This document shows positions 1 to 14,217 of a stretch of DNA of 64,000 nucleotides, piece by piece. The translations under genes were made by a program, and so were the position numbers. The stretch lies in contig NW_003314296.1 of assembly GCF_000143415.4 (NCBI RefSeq), positions 787,645 through 851,644 on the forward strand, written 5' to 3'. The stretch comes from Selaginella moellendorffii (taxonomy: Eukaryota; Streptophyta; Lycopodiopsida; Selaginellales; Selaginellaceae). The notes beneath the pieces are model-generated. The model searched no databases, was not told the origin of the DNA, and saw only the letters and a list, made by a program, of their open reading frames with translations. Within the stretch, counting starts at the first letter, position 1. Each line of letters starts with the position of its first letter.

Positions 1-279
1 TTCGGTATTTGCAGCGCCACCCACATCCTTGGCCACAACTTCAAATCCAACAACTGGATATTCATTCAACTTTCAATGTGGGGTCTCCTAGCTGCCCTCC
101 ACTCTTTCTCAAGTCCCACAAGAGGTTCTTGTTTAGATTGCTGACACTTCAATCTAAATCACACTTGGTGAGCTTTTGTGATATGTACTCAGTTTTACTC
201 CTTAGCTAGAGGCTTTTGCCAAGTCCACAGGCATCCCCGTGGAACATCAACATGACATGCACATTATCAACACTCAGAC

Positions 280-1010
280 CACTCATGATCCCGAAGCATT
301 CTTTATGGAGGTCCACATCAACAATAAATCTTTGACAACACAAACATTACTTGATTCAGATCCTAGAGCAACATCATTTCCCTCAATTTGGCACTTTCTA
401 ATGGCTTGGAAGTGGTGAGAAACACAACTATCATCCTCAAAATGTTTGCCAATCACTAAATCGTCTCTATAGGCATTTGTTGGAATGTCAAGATCTTGGT
501 GCAAGGAGTGGGTTCCATACTAAATTTCCTTGTTATGGACTTCCAACAGCTAGGATTTGGGAAACTGAGGGACTCCATCATCTTAGGACGGACTTATATG
601 ATAACTTAGGCCAAAGGAGAATCAACGATTACCAACAACATTTATGCAACAACTCTTCTCAATGCCTATGGTCATTCTCTACTTCCATCTAGCTTGTCTC
701 AAGTGGATGCTTATTCCATCATTGAAGTTGACTAGGCTCTCAAGGTTTTTTTCTTGAAACTTATCAAGGATGACATACTACTAGAGATCCAAGTTGTTGA
801 TTGCAATATGATTAACTTCTTCAACATGGACTGGACTACATCAACACTTGACTTCTTTGCCATCACTACACAAGTCTAAAGATCCCTTGGCTTCAACAAA
901 TCTAGGGATTTCACATCAATTCCTTCGCTGCAGCATAGTGAGGAATCTGTCCAAGTGGTGGATTCTCCAAGCACTTTTCCAACTCTAGCATTTATATAGT
1001 AGTTTTGGAG
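280..1010 (+). pseudogene. Decayed retroelement protease (gypsy-like) remnant
   Basis: Conceptual translation across shifting frames gives a retropepsin-like pattern. A stretch reading FFMEVHINNKSLTTQTLLDS lies near 285-360, where an intact protease would have a D-S/T-G active site; here it reads D-S-D. A later segment near 510-590 contains FLVMDF and ILGR-like words, as in the second half of retropepsins. Several stops and frame changes interrupt it, so no protein is made. The surrounding 1-280 and 1010-2600 bases look like further degraded transposon DNA with no open frame of note. The assignment to Ty3/gypsy rather than another pararetrovirus-like source is a guess. Confidence 0.4.
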
Positions 1011-2604
1011 CTGTTAATGAAATAGGGTCACAAGGCATCAACAACACTTTGGAGAGCATAATTTTTTCACTCTCTTTACACTTTTGACTTTCCAGCTTAG
1101 TGACTACACTCTTGGTGGCACTTTTCACCTTAGACCTGCAATCTAGCCTTGCTACTCACTTGGGATACAACCATGATATAAAGGTGGTAGGCATTTTCTA
1201 GCAGCATCTCGACTTTTCCTTGAAGTTTCTCTCAACTTGGCACCTCATCTCAGCTCTTCCCAAACTTAGGTTCATGGCTGGATCCCAACTTCATCCTGCT
1301 ACAACACTCAAAGCATTCTCCGACACTATTGACACTTCACCCAACCACCAAATCTTCATCAACAACACATGATGACTTCCATAGGTCCTTGGGAACACTT
1401 TTTACCATCCTCAAAAGGCTCCCATCCTTCCAAATAGTTCTAGCATCCTAGATTCTCTTACAGTGACATTATTCACCACTTTAAGCATTTTCGATGCAAT
1501 CTAGCACTTGAGGGTGATTAAGTTAGTTTCAGCGGCATTCTAGGCCTTCTATAGGATTATTTACATCCTTTTGATGCTTCCATCATCATCACCCATCATA
1601 GAAGCCATTTGCACTATTCACTCATTTTTTTACTTTTTTTGCTTCTTTTTGTTTTTCTTTCTGCTCTCACTCTTTTTACATTTTTTTTTCAGGCCAAGGA
1701 ATTATGTGGAAAAAGTCTCTTTTGATGAACACACTCTAGTTGCATTATTAATTATATAAAAAATTCTCGACTCTTGTTAATTTATGCCTCATTTCTTTAG
1801 CTTCTTTCTCTACATCATTGTTTATTTAGATTAATCATGTATTTATAATCCCCTTACAGGTTTGCTAAAGGAAACCAAAATTTTGATTTTGAATTAAGTT
1901 CACTTGAGTAATTAATTAGAACCTAATGCTATGCTCCTATAAATAAAGTTGTTCTCCATTTTCTGGGATGTTCTGACTTCACTTTGAGAGGTAAGCTTGT
2001 GATTTTCTTTTTCCTTTGATTGGCAGGTATTGGAGCTGAGTTCAATGTGCACTCTTTGTAAAGCTTGAGGCCATAGCACTCAGCAAAATCATTAAGGTTG
2101 ATCACTTGTGAGCTATTACACTATTTGCTTTCTGTTCTTCAGCTCAAAATGCTGGTTGCCCAATATCTCAACTAAGGCCTTGCCTTGTCTTTCACTCACC
2201 TTATGAGGGAACACCGCTTTTGTCCTGAAAAGGTATAAGAGCTGCAAAAATTGAAATAATTCCAAACCAGACCCTGCAGAAACAACTAGATCATAAGTGT
2301 GCTTTTTATCATCTTTTTTGTTTGTCACTTCTTTGCTCATAGACTGCCGAATGCTTAGTAGCACGTGCTTTAGTGATTGGTTCCTTGTGAACCAACGCTT
2401 CTGCAGCATTCCAAGAGTAATGGACTGCTCAAAAAAGTATTCCTTTTCGTTTAGTCCATGCAGAGTTAAAAAAGGATTATGTTTGTTCAGGTTTCATGCT
2501 GACCTTTAGAATGAACTCCTTGAGCTCTTTAAGGATTTATGCGTATTTGACCAGCATTCGAAGGGTTTTTTGTTATGTTTTCTTCTTGCTCTTGGGCTAA
2601 GTAG
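1011..2604. other. Non-coding stretch, probably old transposon debris
   Basis: No open frame in this stretch resembles a known protein. It has T-rich runs around 1620-1700. The 295 bp from about 1900 to 2100 have a promoter-like look (a TATAAATA at 1938), which could be a relic LTR, but no partner repeat was found. The 3' edge is the copia insertion site. Confidence 0.35.
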
Positions 2605-2899
2605 TGATACGAATATGCTGGCATAGCATATTCTCCAGAGCTCTCTAGAGCAGTTAGGGGACATCAAGGGAGTGAGTTTTCCTGAGTTTTTTGCCGGTCT
2701 GCAACTCTGCTCGAGTTCTAAACAGCTGGAACCCGTTGGTCACCTCAGATTTACGAGCTAGAAACTTCACTGCGATCATAATCGTCTACAAAGGTCACAA
2801 AATACAGCTTCTTCAGTGGCATAGCATATTCTCCAGAGCTCTCAGGGAACATCAAGGGGGTGTGTTTTCCTTTTAGCCAGAGACTGTTCATCCTTATCA
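2605..2899 (+). repeat. Copia 5' LTR (295 bp, internally expanded)
   Basis: This LTR shares its start (TGATACG...) and end (...CCTTATCA) with the 109-bp 3' LTR but carries about 186 extra bases. A 26-bp LTR word beginning GGCATAGCATATTCTCCAGA occurs twice, near 2619 and 2818, and each copy is followed by a similar ACATCAAGGG...TTTTCC tail. The expansion therefore looks like a partial LTR duplication with unrelated DNA between the copies. Confidence 0.8.
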
Positions 2900-2911
2900 T
2901 GGTATCTGAAC
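2900..2911 (+). other. Primer-binding site of the copia element
   Basis: TGGTATCTGAAC lies immediately 3' of the LTR. It differs slightly from the TGGTATCAGAGC found in many plant copia elements, which is complementary to the 3' end of initiator methionine tRNA. Confidence 0.75.
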
Positions 2912-3648
2912 ACTAGTTTTTCTGGGATGGCTTCAGACAAAGACGTTTTGGAAGTTTTTGATGGCAGATAGATTTCCATGGATGGGAATTGAGATGCAGT
3001 TTTTCTTCATGGAGAAGAACCTTTGGGGCTTAGCCTCTGGGACAGAGGCATGTCCAGCAGCGACAGAGGTTGCAGCCGAGAAAGAGTTGACGAAACAGGA
3101 ATCCTTGGAGGTGCAGTGGGGAAGATCTATCGGTGACACATCCCTGACAGCCAAACGAGAATTGGAAAGCACTAAAGACAGTTCTTGGCCGAACCAACAA
3201 GACCAATCTAATTGAGATGAAAACCAAGATTATGCAAGTCGTTCGAAGGATACAGCGAAGCAGATAGACACCCCAATCTCCCACCAAAGTGGACGACAGT
3301 GACCTTGTCACGGTGTTTCTCGGGTATTCCAACAGCGTTTCACTTGCTGCCGTTGGACATGTGGCCACCAAAACCTTTGATGAATTAACGAGATATTAGT
3401 GCTGGAAACCTTGAAGAAATGTGATTTGGCTATGTTTGCTGGTTCTAAGGCCAAGGTCTCAATCTGGGACAGGCTAGGGCCGCGCCAGGAGGATAAGAAC
3501 GCAAACAAGAAGGTCAAAACGAGCGAAAGAGAAACAAGAAGCGCAAAAATAACGGTCTCTGTACAGATGAAGCGGCCAAGATCCGGAAGGAAATCAGGAA
3601 GGGGAAGCAAGTCGCCAATTACGCACGAACGCTGTCAGTGATGGCAGC

Positions 3649-6470
3649 TTGTTCATAGCGGAGTCAAATTCCCTTGCAGCCAACACTCCAAGAACAGAGG
3701 TGATCTGGATTAACGGTGGAGCCAATCAGCATATGACTCATCTCCAAAGCCTTTTCTCGTATTTAGAAGAAGTTCCAGATGGGAAGAGAATTTGCCTCAG
3801 CAATGACTACTCACACAGCGTGTATGGAGTGGGTACGATCAAGGTTCGACTTGCCACAGGACAGGTTGTAGCAGTCAGAGGAGTCTACTACGTTCCTGGT
3901 GTCAAGAAGACACTCTTCTCCATTGGAAAAATCACAGATCGTGATTGCGAACTTCTCTTTAACAAGACACAGTGCGCTAGCCAGTGGGTATGCTGGCCTT
4001 TACCGGCTGAATGCAGAGGTGGAGTATCCAGTCAAGCCTAGCGAACAACTTCTTTTTGTAGGTCCTCAGCATGCGGTTGACCTCCAGACATGGCATCGCC
4101 GTCTTGGTCACACGAATTACCAGGATATTAATAATGCATTAGTTCAGGCATGGTTGACGGTCTTCACATCACTTCTCAGAAGCTGAGGTTTTGTGAGCTG
4201 TAAGTTCTCACGAAGCAACACAGATTTCCTTTCAAGGCTGGTGCTGCTACGAGCTACTGAGATTTTAGAGCTCATCCATGTACTATGCCAGTACTTTCTC
4301 GAGAGAAGAAGCTGTATTTTGTAACCTTTGTAGACGATTATTCCAGGATGATCTCAGTGAAGTTTCTAGCTTGCAAATCTGAGGTGATCAATGAGTTCCA
4401 GCTTTTTAGAACTCGAGCAGAGTTGCAGACTGGCAAGAAACTCAGGAAATTTCAAAGTGATGGTGGCGAAGAATACATCTCCAAAGATTTTATCAAATAC
4501 TGTCACGAAGCTGAGATTGAGAGACAGTTCCAGATATACACAGCATTTCTCTATGACAATCTTGATGAGGAGGTTTATGTCCTTCAGCCAGAAGGATATG
4601 TCGTCAAAGGCCAAGAACCCAAGGTGTGCAAGCTTAAGAAGGCTTTATATGGACTCCACAGCAGTGGTGTGCAAAAATGAACAGCTATCTACTCTCCGTC
4701 AGTTTTGTAGTATTTCAGTAGATTCTAATGTTTATCTTTGCAAGTCAAGTATGACATTTATTGATAGTGCACTCACTCACATAGCTTTCCAGCAGCTTAA
4801 GCATGAGCTACAGGCACGATTTAAGATCGATCTTGAACCAGTGAAATATTGTTTGGGGATTGAGATTATACATGACAGGTAGGCTGGCATCATACAATTA
4901 TCTTAGCAGAAGTATGTTGATGACATCTTGGAGAGGTTTCCATCTTGCTGAGCTGAATGAAGCATCAACTTCTATGGAAGCCAGCCTCCATCTCAGCAAA
5001 GATCAAGTCCCACAAACAGTTGAGGAATGTGAGAAGATGAAGCAGATACCATACCAATAGATGGTTGGCAGTTTAGTCTACACAATGGTCTGCACACTGC
5101 CAGATTTATCTTTTTCAGTGGGAGAAAATATTAGGCACCACAATCAAATGATCATCCCTTTAACCAATTGGTTTAGGGTGTAAGGGATAAAATCTTAACA
5201 GAAAGTGTTCCCAATTTCCCTCTTTATTGCTCTAAACCAGAAATTTCCAATGCTTATGGAGATTCAAATGCCTGGTAGTAGCAAAAGTGGGAGTTTGGAA
5301 GTTTATGACCAATACCACATGCCACTGATCAGATTGAAGCTATAGAAATGAGCAAGATTGTGTGCAAGTAAGGCAAAGACCAAGAACCAAGTTTTGGGTA
5401 GTTGATTGATGAGTTTTTGTATGCTTTTCTCATCAGTTTTTCATGTTGATCATCTCAGACTAATATGGCATAATTATGCGGTAATAATTTTTATGTATAT
5501 ATACCCATCTATATAAAGTTGATATACAAAGAGTTTTTCCTCATTTCTCTGTTGCTTTTATGGCTCTTTGATCTTGAGTATGGCACTTTCTGGTCAAGAA
5601 GCCAATGACAAAGGGGAGGAAGAACTCTCTATATATCAATTATATAATAATGGATGTGGCATAATTACATGTTACAGCATCTATGCTTCTAACACTTTTA
5701 CTCACAATCAAGGGGTTGATCCAAGTTTGAATCTAAACCTGAGTCATTAAATGATGAACATGAAGAGCTGATGAGAAAAACATACAAAAAACTTATCAAT
5801 CAACTACCCAAAACTTGGTTCTTGGTCTCATTTTTTCTTGCACACACTTTTGCTCATTGCTATGGTTTCAAGCCTGCCACTAACATGTGGCCTTGGCCGT
5901 GAACTGCCACTTCTGCTCCTCTATAGGAGATTTCTAGTTGCATACGTCCATGTTTCACCAAAGACTCCAGAATTTCCTCATTGGTTAGCAGTCAAACGCA
6001 TCTTTTGCTACTTGAAGAGGACTTGACATTGTGCTCTCACGTACTCCAAAGTCCCAGCAGGTATGCGACTGTTTGGCTTCACAGATGCTGACTAGCGGCA
6101 CTCTCACATGGTGTAGTGTTATTGTTGACCGAAGCAGGGTATGTTGAAGCAGCTAAGGAATGTTGCTGGCTACGACAGCTTTTGGACGGCATTGGCTATT
6201 CTCAGCTAGCACCAACAGATATCTTTTGCAATAACCAGGGTGCTATCGCACTCTCCAAGAATCCCAGGTACCATAGGCGTACCAAACATACCCAGGTGCA
6301 GTTCCATTATATTTGAGATCAAGTGAACCAACGTGTTTTGGAGCTCATCCATTGTGGAACCGCAGAGCAGGTTGTAGATATTTTGGCTAAGGCGTTACCT
6401 CCAGCTTTGTTCCAGCGACACGTGCAAGCACTTGGCGTGAGAGAGATCCTTGAGCGAGCACCTTAGTGCT
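3649..6470 (+). pseudogene. Copia pol polyprotein remnant (protease, integrase, RT, RNase H)
   Basis: The order of pieces is as follows. A protease-like segment (3700-3960) reads WINGGANQHMT where intact elements have a D-S-G-A catalytic core, so the catalytic Asp is lost. A GAG-pre-integrase piece with WHRRLGH is near 4090. An integrase core (4300-4560) reads FVDDYSR and SDGGEEY. It jumps directly to RT sequence (EGYVVKGQEPKVCKLKKALYGL, 4580-4660), so the C-terminal part of integrase and the start of RT are missing. RT continues in another frame to about 5110. After a foreign insert, RNase H resumes at 5925-6470 (EAGYVEAAKECCWLRQLL, RTKHTQVQFHYI). Several frame changes and stops make it non-functional. 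Confidence 0.85.
5250..5950. repeat. Foldback (inverted-repeat) insertion inside copia pol
   Basis: The stretch around 5318-5475 matches the reverse complement of about 5735-5882. Both arms contain GACCAAGAACCAAGTTTTGG followed by GTAGTTGATTGAT, then a CTCATCAG word. The spacer between arms is about 290 bp and AT-rich. The insert separates the RT end from the RNase H region of the host copia element, so it arrived later or arose by rearrangement. No transposase is visible. Arm edges are approximate. Confidence 0.65.
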
Positions 6471-6480
6471 CGAGTGGGAG

Positions 6481-6589
6481 TGATACGAATATGCTGGCAT
6501 AGCATATTCTCCAGAGCTCTCTAGTGCAGTTACGGGTGTGTTTTCCTTTGTAGCCTCTGTGATGAAAGAGAGCCTGTTCATCCTTATCA
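6481..6589 (+). repeat. Copia 3' LTR (109 bp)
   Basis: It begins TGATACGAATATGCTGGCAT and ends CCTTATCA. It is preceded by the polypurine tract GAGTGGGAG and followed by the AGTAG target duplication. It probably represents the unexpanded LTR length. Confidence 0.8.
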
Positions 6590-8269
6590 AGTAGATCCAA
6601 ACAGGGCCCGTTCCACAAGAAACTGTTCTGCGACTTCTCCTGGAACATCCTGATCGTGGCATGTACCCGGTCTTTCGAACAGCGACGTTGTGGTCTTTTT
6701 GAAATGCATTTGCCCAGAGTGGGCAAATAAATGGCTTGCAAGGACGCTTTGAGGAAGGTGGTGGAGGGGAGGATGGATCACTTGCATTCTGGGCTTGAGT
6801 ATGGAGGGAGAAGATCAAGTAGAATCCTTCCAGGGTGAAAAAGATTGGAGGTATGGTGTGACCATCCATGGAGACTCCATGCTCTGCACAATATCTGTTC
6901 AAGGATCATGCTGGAGCACGTCTCGCTCCATTCGGACGTCCTCTGGACGGCTCGATTGGCTCAACAGTTCGAGTTCCAGGCAGACCCAATCCAGCCCATG
7001 GATCTCATTGAAGTTCTCAAGCTGTCCAGCGAAATGGCTGCACCACCTGTCTGCAAAGCAGAATCGCTATAGACCCGAAGGGCTCTAACAGTACCTTGGA
7101 AACGACCATCTTGACTCTCAGTTATCAAATTGTTCCTGGAAGAGTCACGTCTCACCACAAGCTGGGAATGAATGTAAAAGCAAAAGCTTGGTCGGTATTT
7201 TTCCAGTAATTTCCTTGTCCTTTGGAAAATTTGGATTTACTCTTTATTTTAATCTCACAGTTTCTGAATGCCTATCACGGAAAAAATAAATGTTTTACTT
7301 ATTGGAATAAGAAACTTCGATGTAATGTATAAATTTTCTTTGATGAAATATAAATAAATAAATTTTAAAAGAAGCCATTATGTTTTTTAAAAGGATATCT
7401 GTATAGAAAATTATTTGTAATGGAATCTGGAATCAAGGGTCTTTTTAAGAAGGGCAGCTTCCTTCAATCATCATTGACCATGTGCAACATTGTACAAGGA
7501 CGTTTCCTGGTCTCAACCTAGGGAATCTAACGGCCATTTCATATTTATAGGACTTATAGTATATTCTATAGCAAATAAAAGAATCTTGTTACATTGAGAT
7601 TTATTGTTTACATTCTTAACGAGGGCCAAACAATCACATTTAATATACCCGTTCAGATCCACTACCCACCAGATCAAATTCATTTTTCACCTTTGGAAGG
7701 CGCAGTTACATCACTACCTTCCTTTTAATTGCTTGATTTCAACAAATTCCCCTCAAGCATTATTACTCATACTTTAGTTACCACCTGGCTGCCACGTCTC
7801 TTTCTACTTTAAATTACATCTTGGACTGTCTGAGCTAGCCCTAGCGCAGCAAGAACCGCTACACAATCAGGCAGGCAACCATCCTTGAGTGAAAATGATT
7901 GCCATCCTATGCTTTCTGAGGCCGAAAATGATGCTAATTACGTTCTACGTTGAGAGTCAACGTAAAGCATGGAGCGCGGTGCGTGACTTGGAACATGGCA
8001 TCGTCTCAGGTAACATATTATGCAGCACTTCGCAAGGACGTGAGGTTTTCTCAAGCATATGGTGAAATTGAAAGGGAAAGGAGAGCCAGCCAGTGAGAAA
8101 ATATATAATTGTACACTTTAGATCGACCATAATGTGATAATGAGCTTTGCTGAGCAGTCTTCAATAACACAACAACAGCAATACAAAACTAAACACCAAA
8201 CTCGAAGCTTTTATTTATTCATGAAGCTTACTCATCAGACGGATCAGCATCCATCCAGTTCATAACATT
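6590..8269. other. Intergenic flank of the copia insertion
   Basis: 6590-7160 has mixed open frames on both strands, none with convincing homology. One + frame at 6618-6700 reads FCDFSWNILIVACTRSFEQ, faintly like one PPR repeat, but it stops at once. From 7200 to 7660 the DNA is AT-rich. 7660-8269 is the 3' flank of the MiAMP1-like gene. No gene is called here. Confidence 0.4.
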
Positions 8270-8581
8270 TTAGCAGTCAAAACGAATTGAAACATACGCG
8301 AATACAGCAGGCAGAGGGCACAGCAGCTCAGAGCTCAGAGTAACAACAGCGTTCACTGAAACTGGGCAAAGAGGCTTGGTGTACTTGAGCAGGCCATGAA
8401 CTCCATCGCAGTCGAACTTGTAGCCATAGATGCCGAGCAAATTGACGCACACTCCGCATGCTACTGGAGTCCCAACTTTGTCGTCAGGTCCGCTAAACGT
8501 AGTCAGTGAGCTCCCATTCGCAACTCCAGCAACAAGCACCAGAGCCAACATGAAGCAAGCGAATGCACGAGTAGCTGCCAT
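8270..8581 (-). CDS. MiAMP1-like secreted cysteine-containing peptide
   Basis: This is a 103-residue intronless protein. An N-terminal hydrophobic stretch (about residues 5-23, ending VANGS) is a clear signal peptide, so the product should enter the secretory pathway. The mature part starts SSLTTFSGPDD and has a CGVC pair, a GYKFDCDG segment and a C-terminal cysteine after SIRF. This is the pattern of the MiAMP1 (beta-barrelin) family: an S-x-T-x-x-SGP start, CxC, G-Y-x-F, and a terminal I-x-C. Family members are small antimicrobial or stress-induced apoplastic proteins of plants. Seven cysteines are visible in the mature part. A TATA box lies about 100 bp upstream, and a TTC repeat fills the 5' UTR. 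Antimicrobial activity is inferred from family membership only. Confidence 0.75.
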   Translation of the reverse strand: MAATRAFACFMLALVLVAGVANGSSLTTFSGPDDKVGTPVACGVCVNLLGIYGYKFDCDGVHGLLKYTKPLCPVSVNAVVTLSSELLCPLPAVFAYVSIRFDC

Positions 8582-8679
8582 TGAAAGAAGAAGAAGAAGA
8601 AGAAGAAGAAAGGAAACAATAAGAAGCGAGCGAAATCTGGTGCTTGAGTGTGTGTGCTTCAGGAAGTCTAGAACTTCTC

Positions 8680-8687
8680 CTTAAATA
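8680..8687 (-). promoter_or_regulatory. TATA box of the MiAMP1-like gene
   Basis: On the minus strand the bases read TATTTAAG, 99-106 bp upstream of the ATG, within normal range for a plant core promoter with a short leader. The leader contains a (TTC)n tract at 8586-8611. Confidence 0.55.
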
Positions 8688-9367
8688 CCACGGAGAATCT
8701 TTGTTTATGATTAACAAGTCGGAAAAAGTGCTGGTTTCGAAAGTCAGCTCTTATAAAGCCTGGAACTTAGGCACCCAACTTAGACAACTCCAGTCTCAGT
8801 AAAAAAAAAAAGGCATACATTCTGATTAAACAAGCAGGGACGAATGATAACCCAGCAGCGCATGTCGGTAACGAGAAAACTTTAAACGGTTTGCAATAAT
8901 CTGTGAAGTTGCTCAAATCGCAATGTTTCGTTGCTTGCAAGTGCTGCAGACACGTAATGGATTTTGTAAATCAGCTGACATTGTTATATGCAATATAAAA
9001 GTTCGCAGGAACTTTTGGATTATAACAAATGCGAGAGCATGAGACGACTTGTTCATGGTTTTTTTGGCTCGTTGACATTCTACTGTCTTCATAGCCACAT
9101 GTATACAGCTGCGTAGCTAACGGCATGCAAACTCTTTTGCTAACTTTGCTGTTCTTTTGGACATATCGATTTTCCTGAATCAATGGAATATTTTAAGAAT
9201 AATCGAATAGCACTAAAGGCATATGCCCCCAAAAAAGTGTTAAAGTTAAATCTTCACTAACAAAATGTAGCACTCTTGACTTATGAATTGCTACGCAACT
9301 ATAAGAACTAAAATAAACACTTGTAATGAATGAATGCTCGTACAAAAATGGATGGACTGAGACTCTT
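8688..9367. other. AT-rich intergenic region
   Basis: No open frame here has recognisable homology. It contains the upstream region of the MiAMP1-like gene and the 3' flank of the carrier gene. Confidence 0.5.
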
Positions 9368-11086
9368 TTAGTCTATGTTCTTGTCACATTTCTCTTGGAC
9401 AAGCTTTTGGTATTCGCTTTCCCCAGCTTGGATCAAGTTCTTCGCGGCATCAAATGTTGTCAAGCGGATGCTGCTCGCAAAGAAAAGGGAGAACATTTAT
9501 CATAAAATCGCAGCTTTGGTTTACCTGCTGTTTGGAAGGTTCTTCAGTGCATTGGGAACAAAGCCGCGATACAGACCAAGCACTCCATCTCGCTCAATGA
9601 TTCCTAGGAAAGCAAAGAAGATAGAACTCTTGTCGAAACAAAGAGATGGAAATTAACTCACCTGGAAACGCTTCCAGAACGCTGCCAAACGGCGTTCCTT
9701 TCATCTGCATTTGCCTGCGAACTGTGTCCAGGGGGTAGCACAACAAAGTCGCAACAGTTGCCGACGCGATCGCCGTCACAAATGACGACTGTGGCTTCTT
9801 ACGGAAGTCCTCCGGCAATGTTTTCTTCATCCTACAAGAAAAATGGTAGAATTTAATAGAAGAAAAAAGAAAAGTTTGATCCTTACAAGTCGAAGACGCA
9901 AAAGTTCACTGCTATGTAAGGCGCAATACTCATGAGCGACGGGCCAAGTCCCTTGTAAAACGATCCCAGACCCTCTTCACGGAGCATTTCCAGAGCGACC
10001 TGAAAGAAAGCTTTAATCAGCATATGAAAACTTCATAATAAAGATAAAACCTGGGTCATGGACTTCGCCACTGGATCAACTGCTAGCCTCAGCCTCAAAA
10101 CGTCCAAAGGATATGTAACCTGTATAAACAACGATAAGGGGGGAAGAAGAAGAATAAGAAAATAGAAATCAAAGGAAGACCACAGAGACCTTCCATCAAA
10201 ATGCAGCACCAACCAGAGTGGAAGTCATGCCTGCACATCCTCCCGCAGCTAGTCGTCCTAGAACAGAGAGCTCATGGTCGGTGCCTTTAAACAATTTCTA
10301 CAATGAGAAAATGTAAGAGTCCCAAAAGCCTCTGCTCTTTGAAAGCTTACCTTGTAAGTTTCATATGCAAAAAGCTGCATTGCGCTGTATGGTATCACGC
10401 GTATCACCTGTGACAAACAAAAACATGCAAGCCTCGCATGAAAAAGAATGCATTTAAGAGTTATTGTACCTGAGGAAGATTTCCTTTCCAATAGCCTTTC
10501 AAGCCTTCGTCCTGACCGATCTTCACAATGGCCTGTAAAAACATCACAAAGTTGAGAGAACATTACAAGAGGAAAAAAAAAGCGCTCTACCTCTATGAAC
10601 CCAGTGGCCTTCTTTGCACCTTCTTCCCCTACCTTTAAACCCTGTACCTGTTCAACAAAACAAAGAAATAGACATTAGAACGCTATTCTCTTTGACTGAC
10701 TGTCAAGTACTTACTTGCATAAGAAGCTTGACTCGATCCAGCGGAGCTGTGACTGACTTTGCTGTAGCTCCAGCCAACGCTCCAGCGAAAAAGAGGGCCA
10801 AATCTCTGGGAACGAAGTGCATGAACGCCACGGGATGCGTGAGAAGCTGCGCAAACCGGGGATTCCCCTCCACAGCGGCCACATTTGCCACATTCTTCGC
10901 GAAACTCATTGCCCCAAAGAAAATCCTCGACCGGTGCTGTGATTCCTCTTCTTCTTCGGATTTGTGGCGAGAATCCAGCGCCTCACTCACCGGTTTCTTC
11001 TCCTTGAGCGAGATGTTGTTGAGCATCCATCGTGGGCGCCGCTCCCACGCCTTGACGAGCACTGTGGCGCCATTCTCCTGTGCCAT
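9368..11086 (-). CDS. Plastid mitochondrial-carrier-family protein (TAAC/PAPST1 type)
   Basis: There are ten exons: 10715-11086, 10591-10647, 10470-10532, 10351-10407, 10214-10297, 10051-10119, 9887-9999, 9662-9831, 9525-9603 and 9368-9470, summing to 389 codons (388 aa). All introns are short GT-AG. Three SLC25 repeats are visible, each with a P-x-D-x-x-R signature: TAPLDRVKLLMQ, TYPLDVLRLRL and CYPLDTVRRQMQ. The first repeat is preceded by AGALAGATAKSV. Sequence blocks (GYWKGNLPQVIRVIPYSAMQ, LYRGFVPNALKNLPN) match the Arabidopsis At5g01500/At3g51870 group, described as thylakoid/envelope ADP-ATP and PAPS carriers. The extended N-terminus (about 80 aa) could hold a plastid transit peptide. 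Substrate (ATP/ADP versus PAPS/PAP) cannot be decided from sequence. It is divergent from NAD-ME. Confidence 0.88.
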
Positions 11087-11322
11087 AGCCCAAATATTTT
11101 CCCTCCACCATAAACCCTAGCTCCCCATCTCCACGTGGACGATGATGTGGCAATCCAAAACCCTAAACTTGACAGTGACGTGGCAAAACAAGCCTAAAAC
11201 ATACCGGTTAAAAAAAGTAAAAAAATGGATCATTTTAAGGCAGCTGACACGTGGCATTTGGTGAGAGAATTTTTGTTTGAATAGCTCCTCCAACAGCAGG
11301 GAGCTCTAGGGTATCGCCGGCA
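11087..11322. promoter_or_regulatory. Divergent promoter between plastid carrier and NAD-malic enzyme
   Basis: Only 236 bp separate the two start codons. The interval has telo-box-like AAACCCTA words (11112-11119 and near 11158) and several ACGTGG cores: CCACGTGG near 11131, TGACGTGGCA near 11176 and ACACGTGGCA near 11250. In plants these are typical of growth-related genes and of G-box/ABRE bZIP sites respectively. No strong TATA box is present. Co-regulation of the two genes is inference. Confidence 0.55.

Positions 11323-14217
<2,895 letters not shown>

Larger units (their letters stand above)
2605..6589 (+). mobile_element. Ty1/copia LTR retrotransposon, full span but coding region decayed
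   Basis: The element is bounded by TG...CA repeats: TGATACGAATATGCTGGCAT at 2605 and again at 6481, with both copies ending in CCTTATCA (2899 and 6589). The 5 bp AGTAG at 2600-2604 recurs at 6590-6594 as a target-site duplication. A primer-binding site (TGGTATCTGAAC) follows the 5' LTR directly, and a purine-rich tract (GAGTGGGAG) precedes the 3' LTR. In between, protease, GAG-pre-integrase, integrase, reverse transcriptase and RNase H words occur in copia order but in several frames with stops and deletions. It is therefore an inactive element whose boundaries are still clear. Confidence 0.9.

Noticed and set aside
6618-6700. One PPR-like repeat (FSWNILIVA) next to the copia 3' LTR
   Set aside because: It is a single degenerate motif ending in a stop, with no matching sequence on the other side of the copia insertion.
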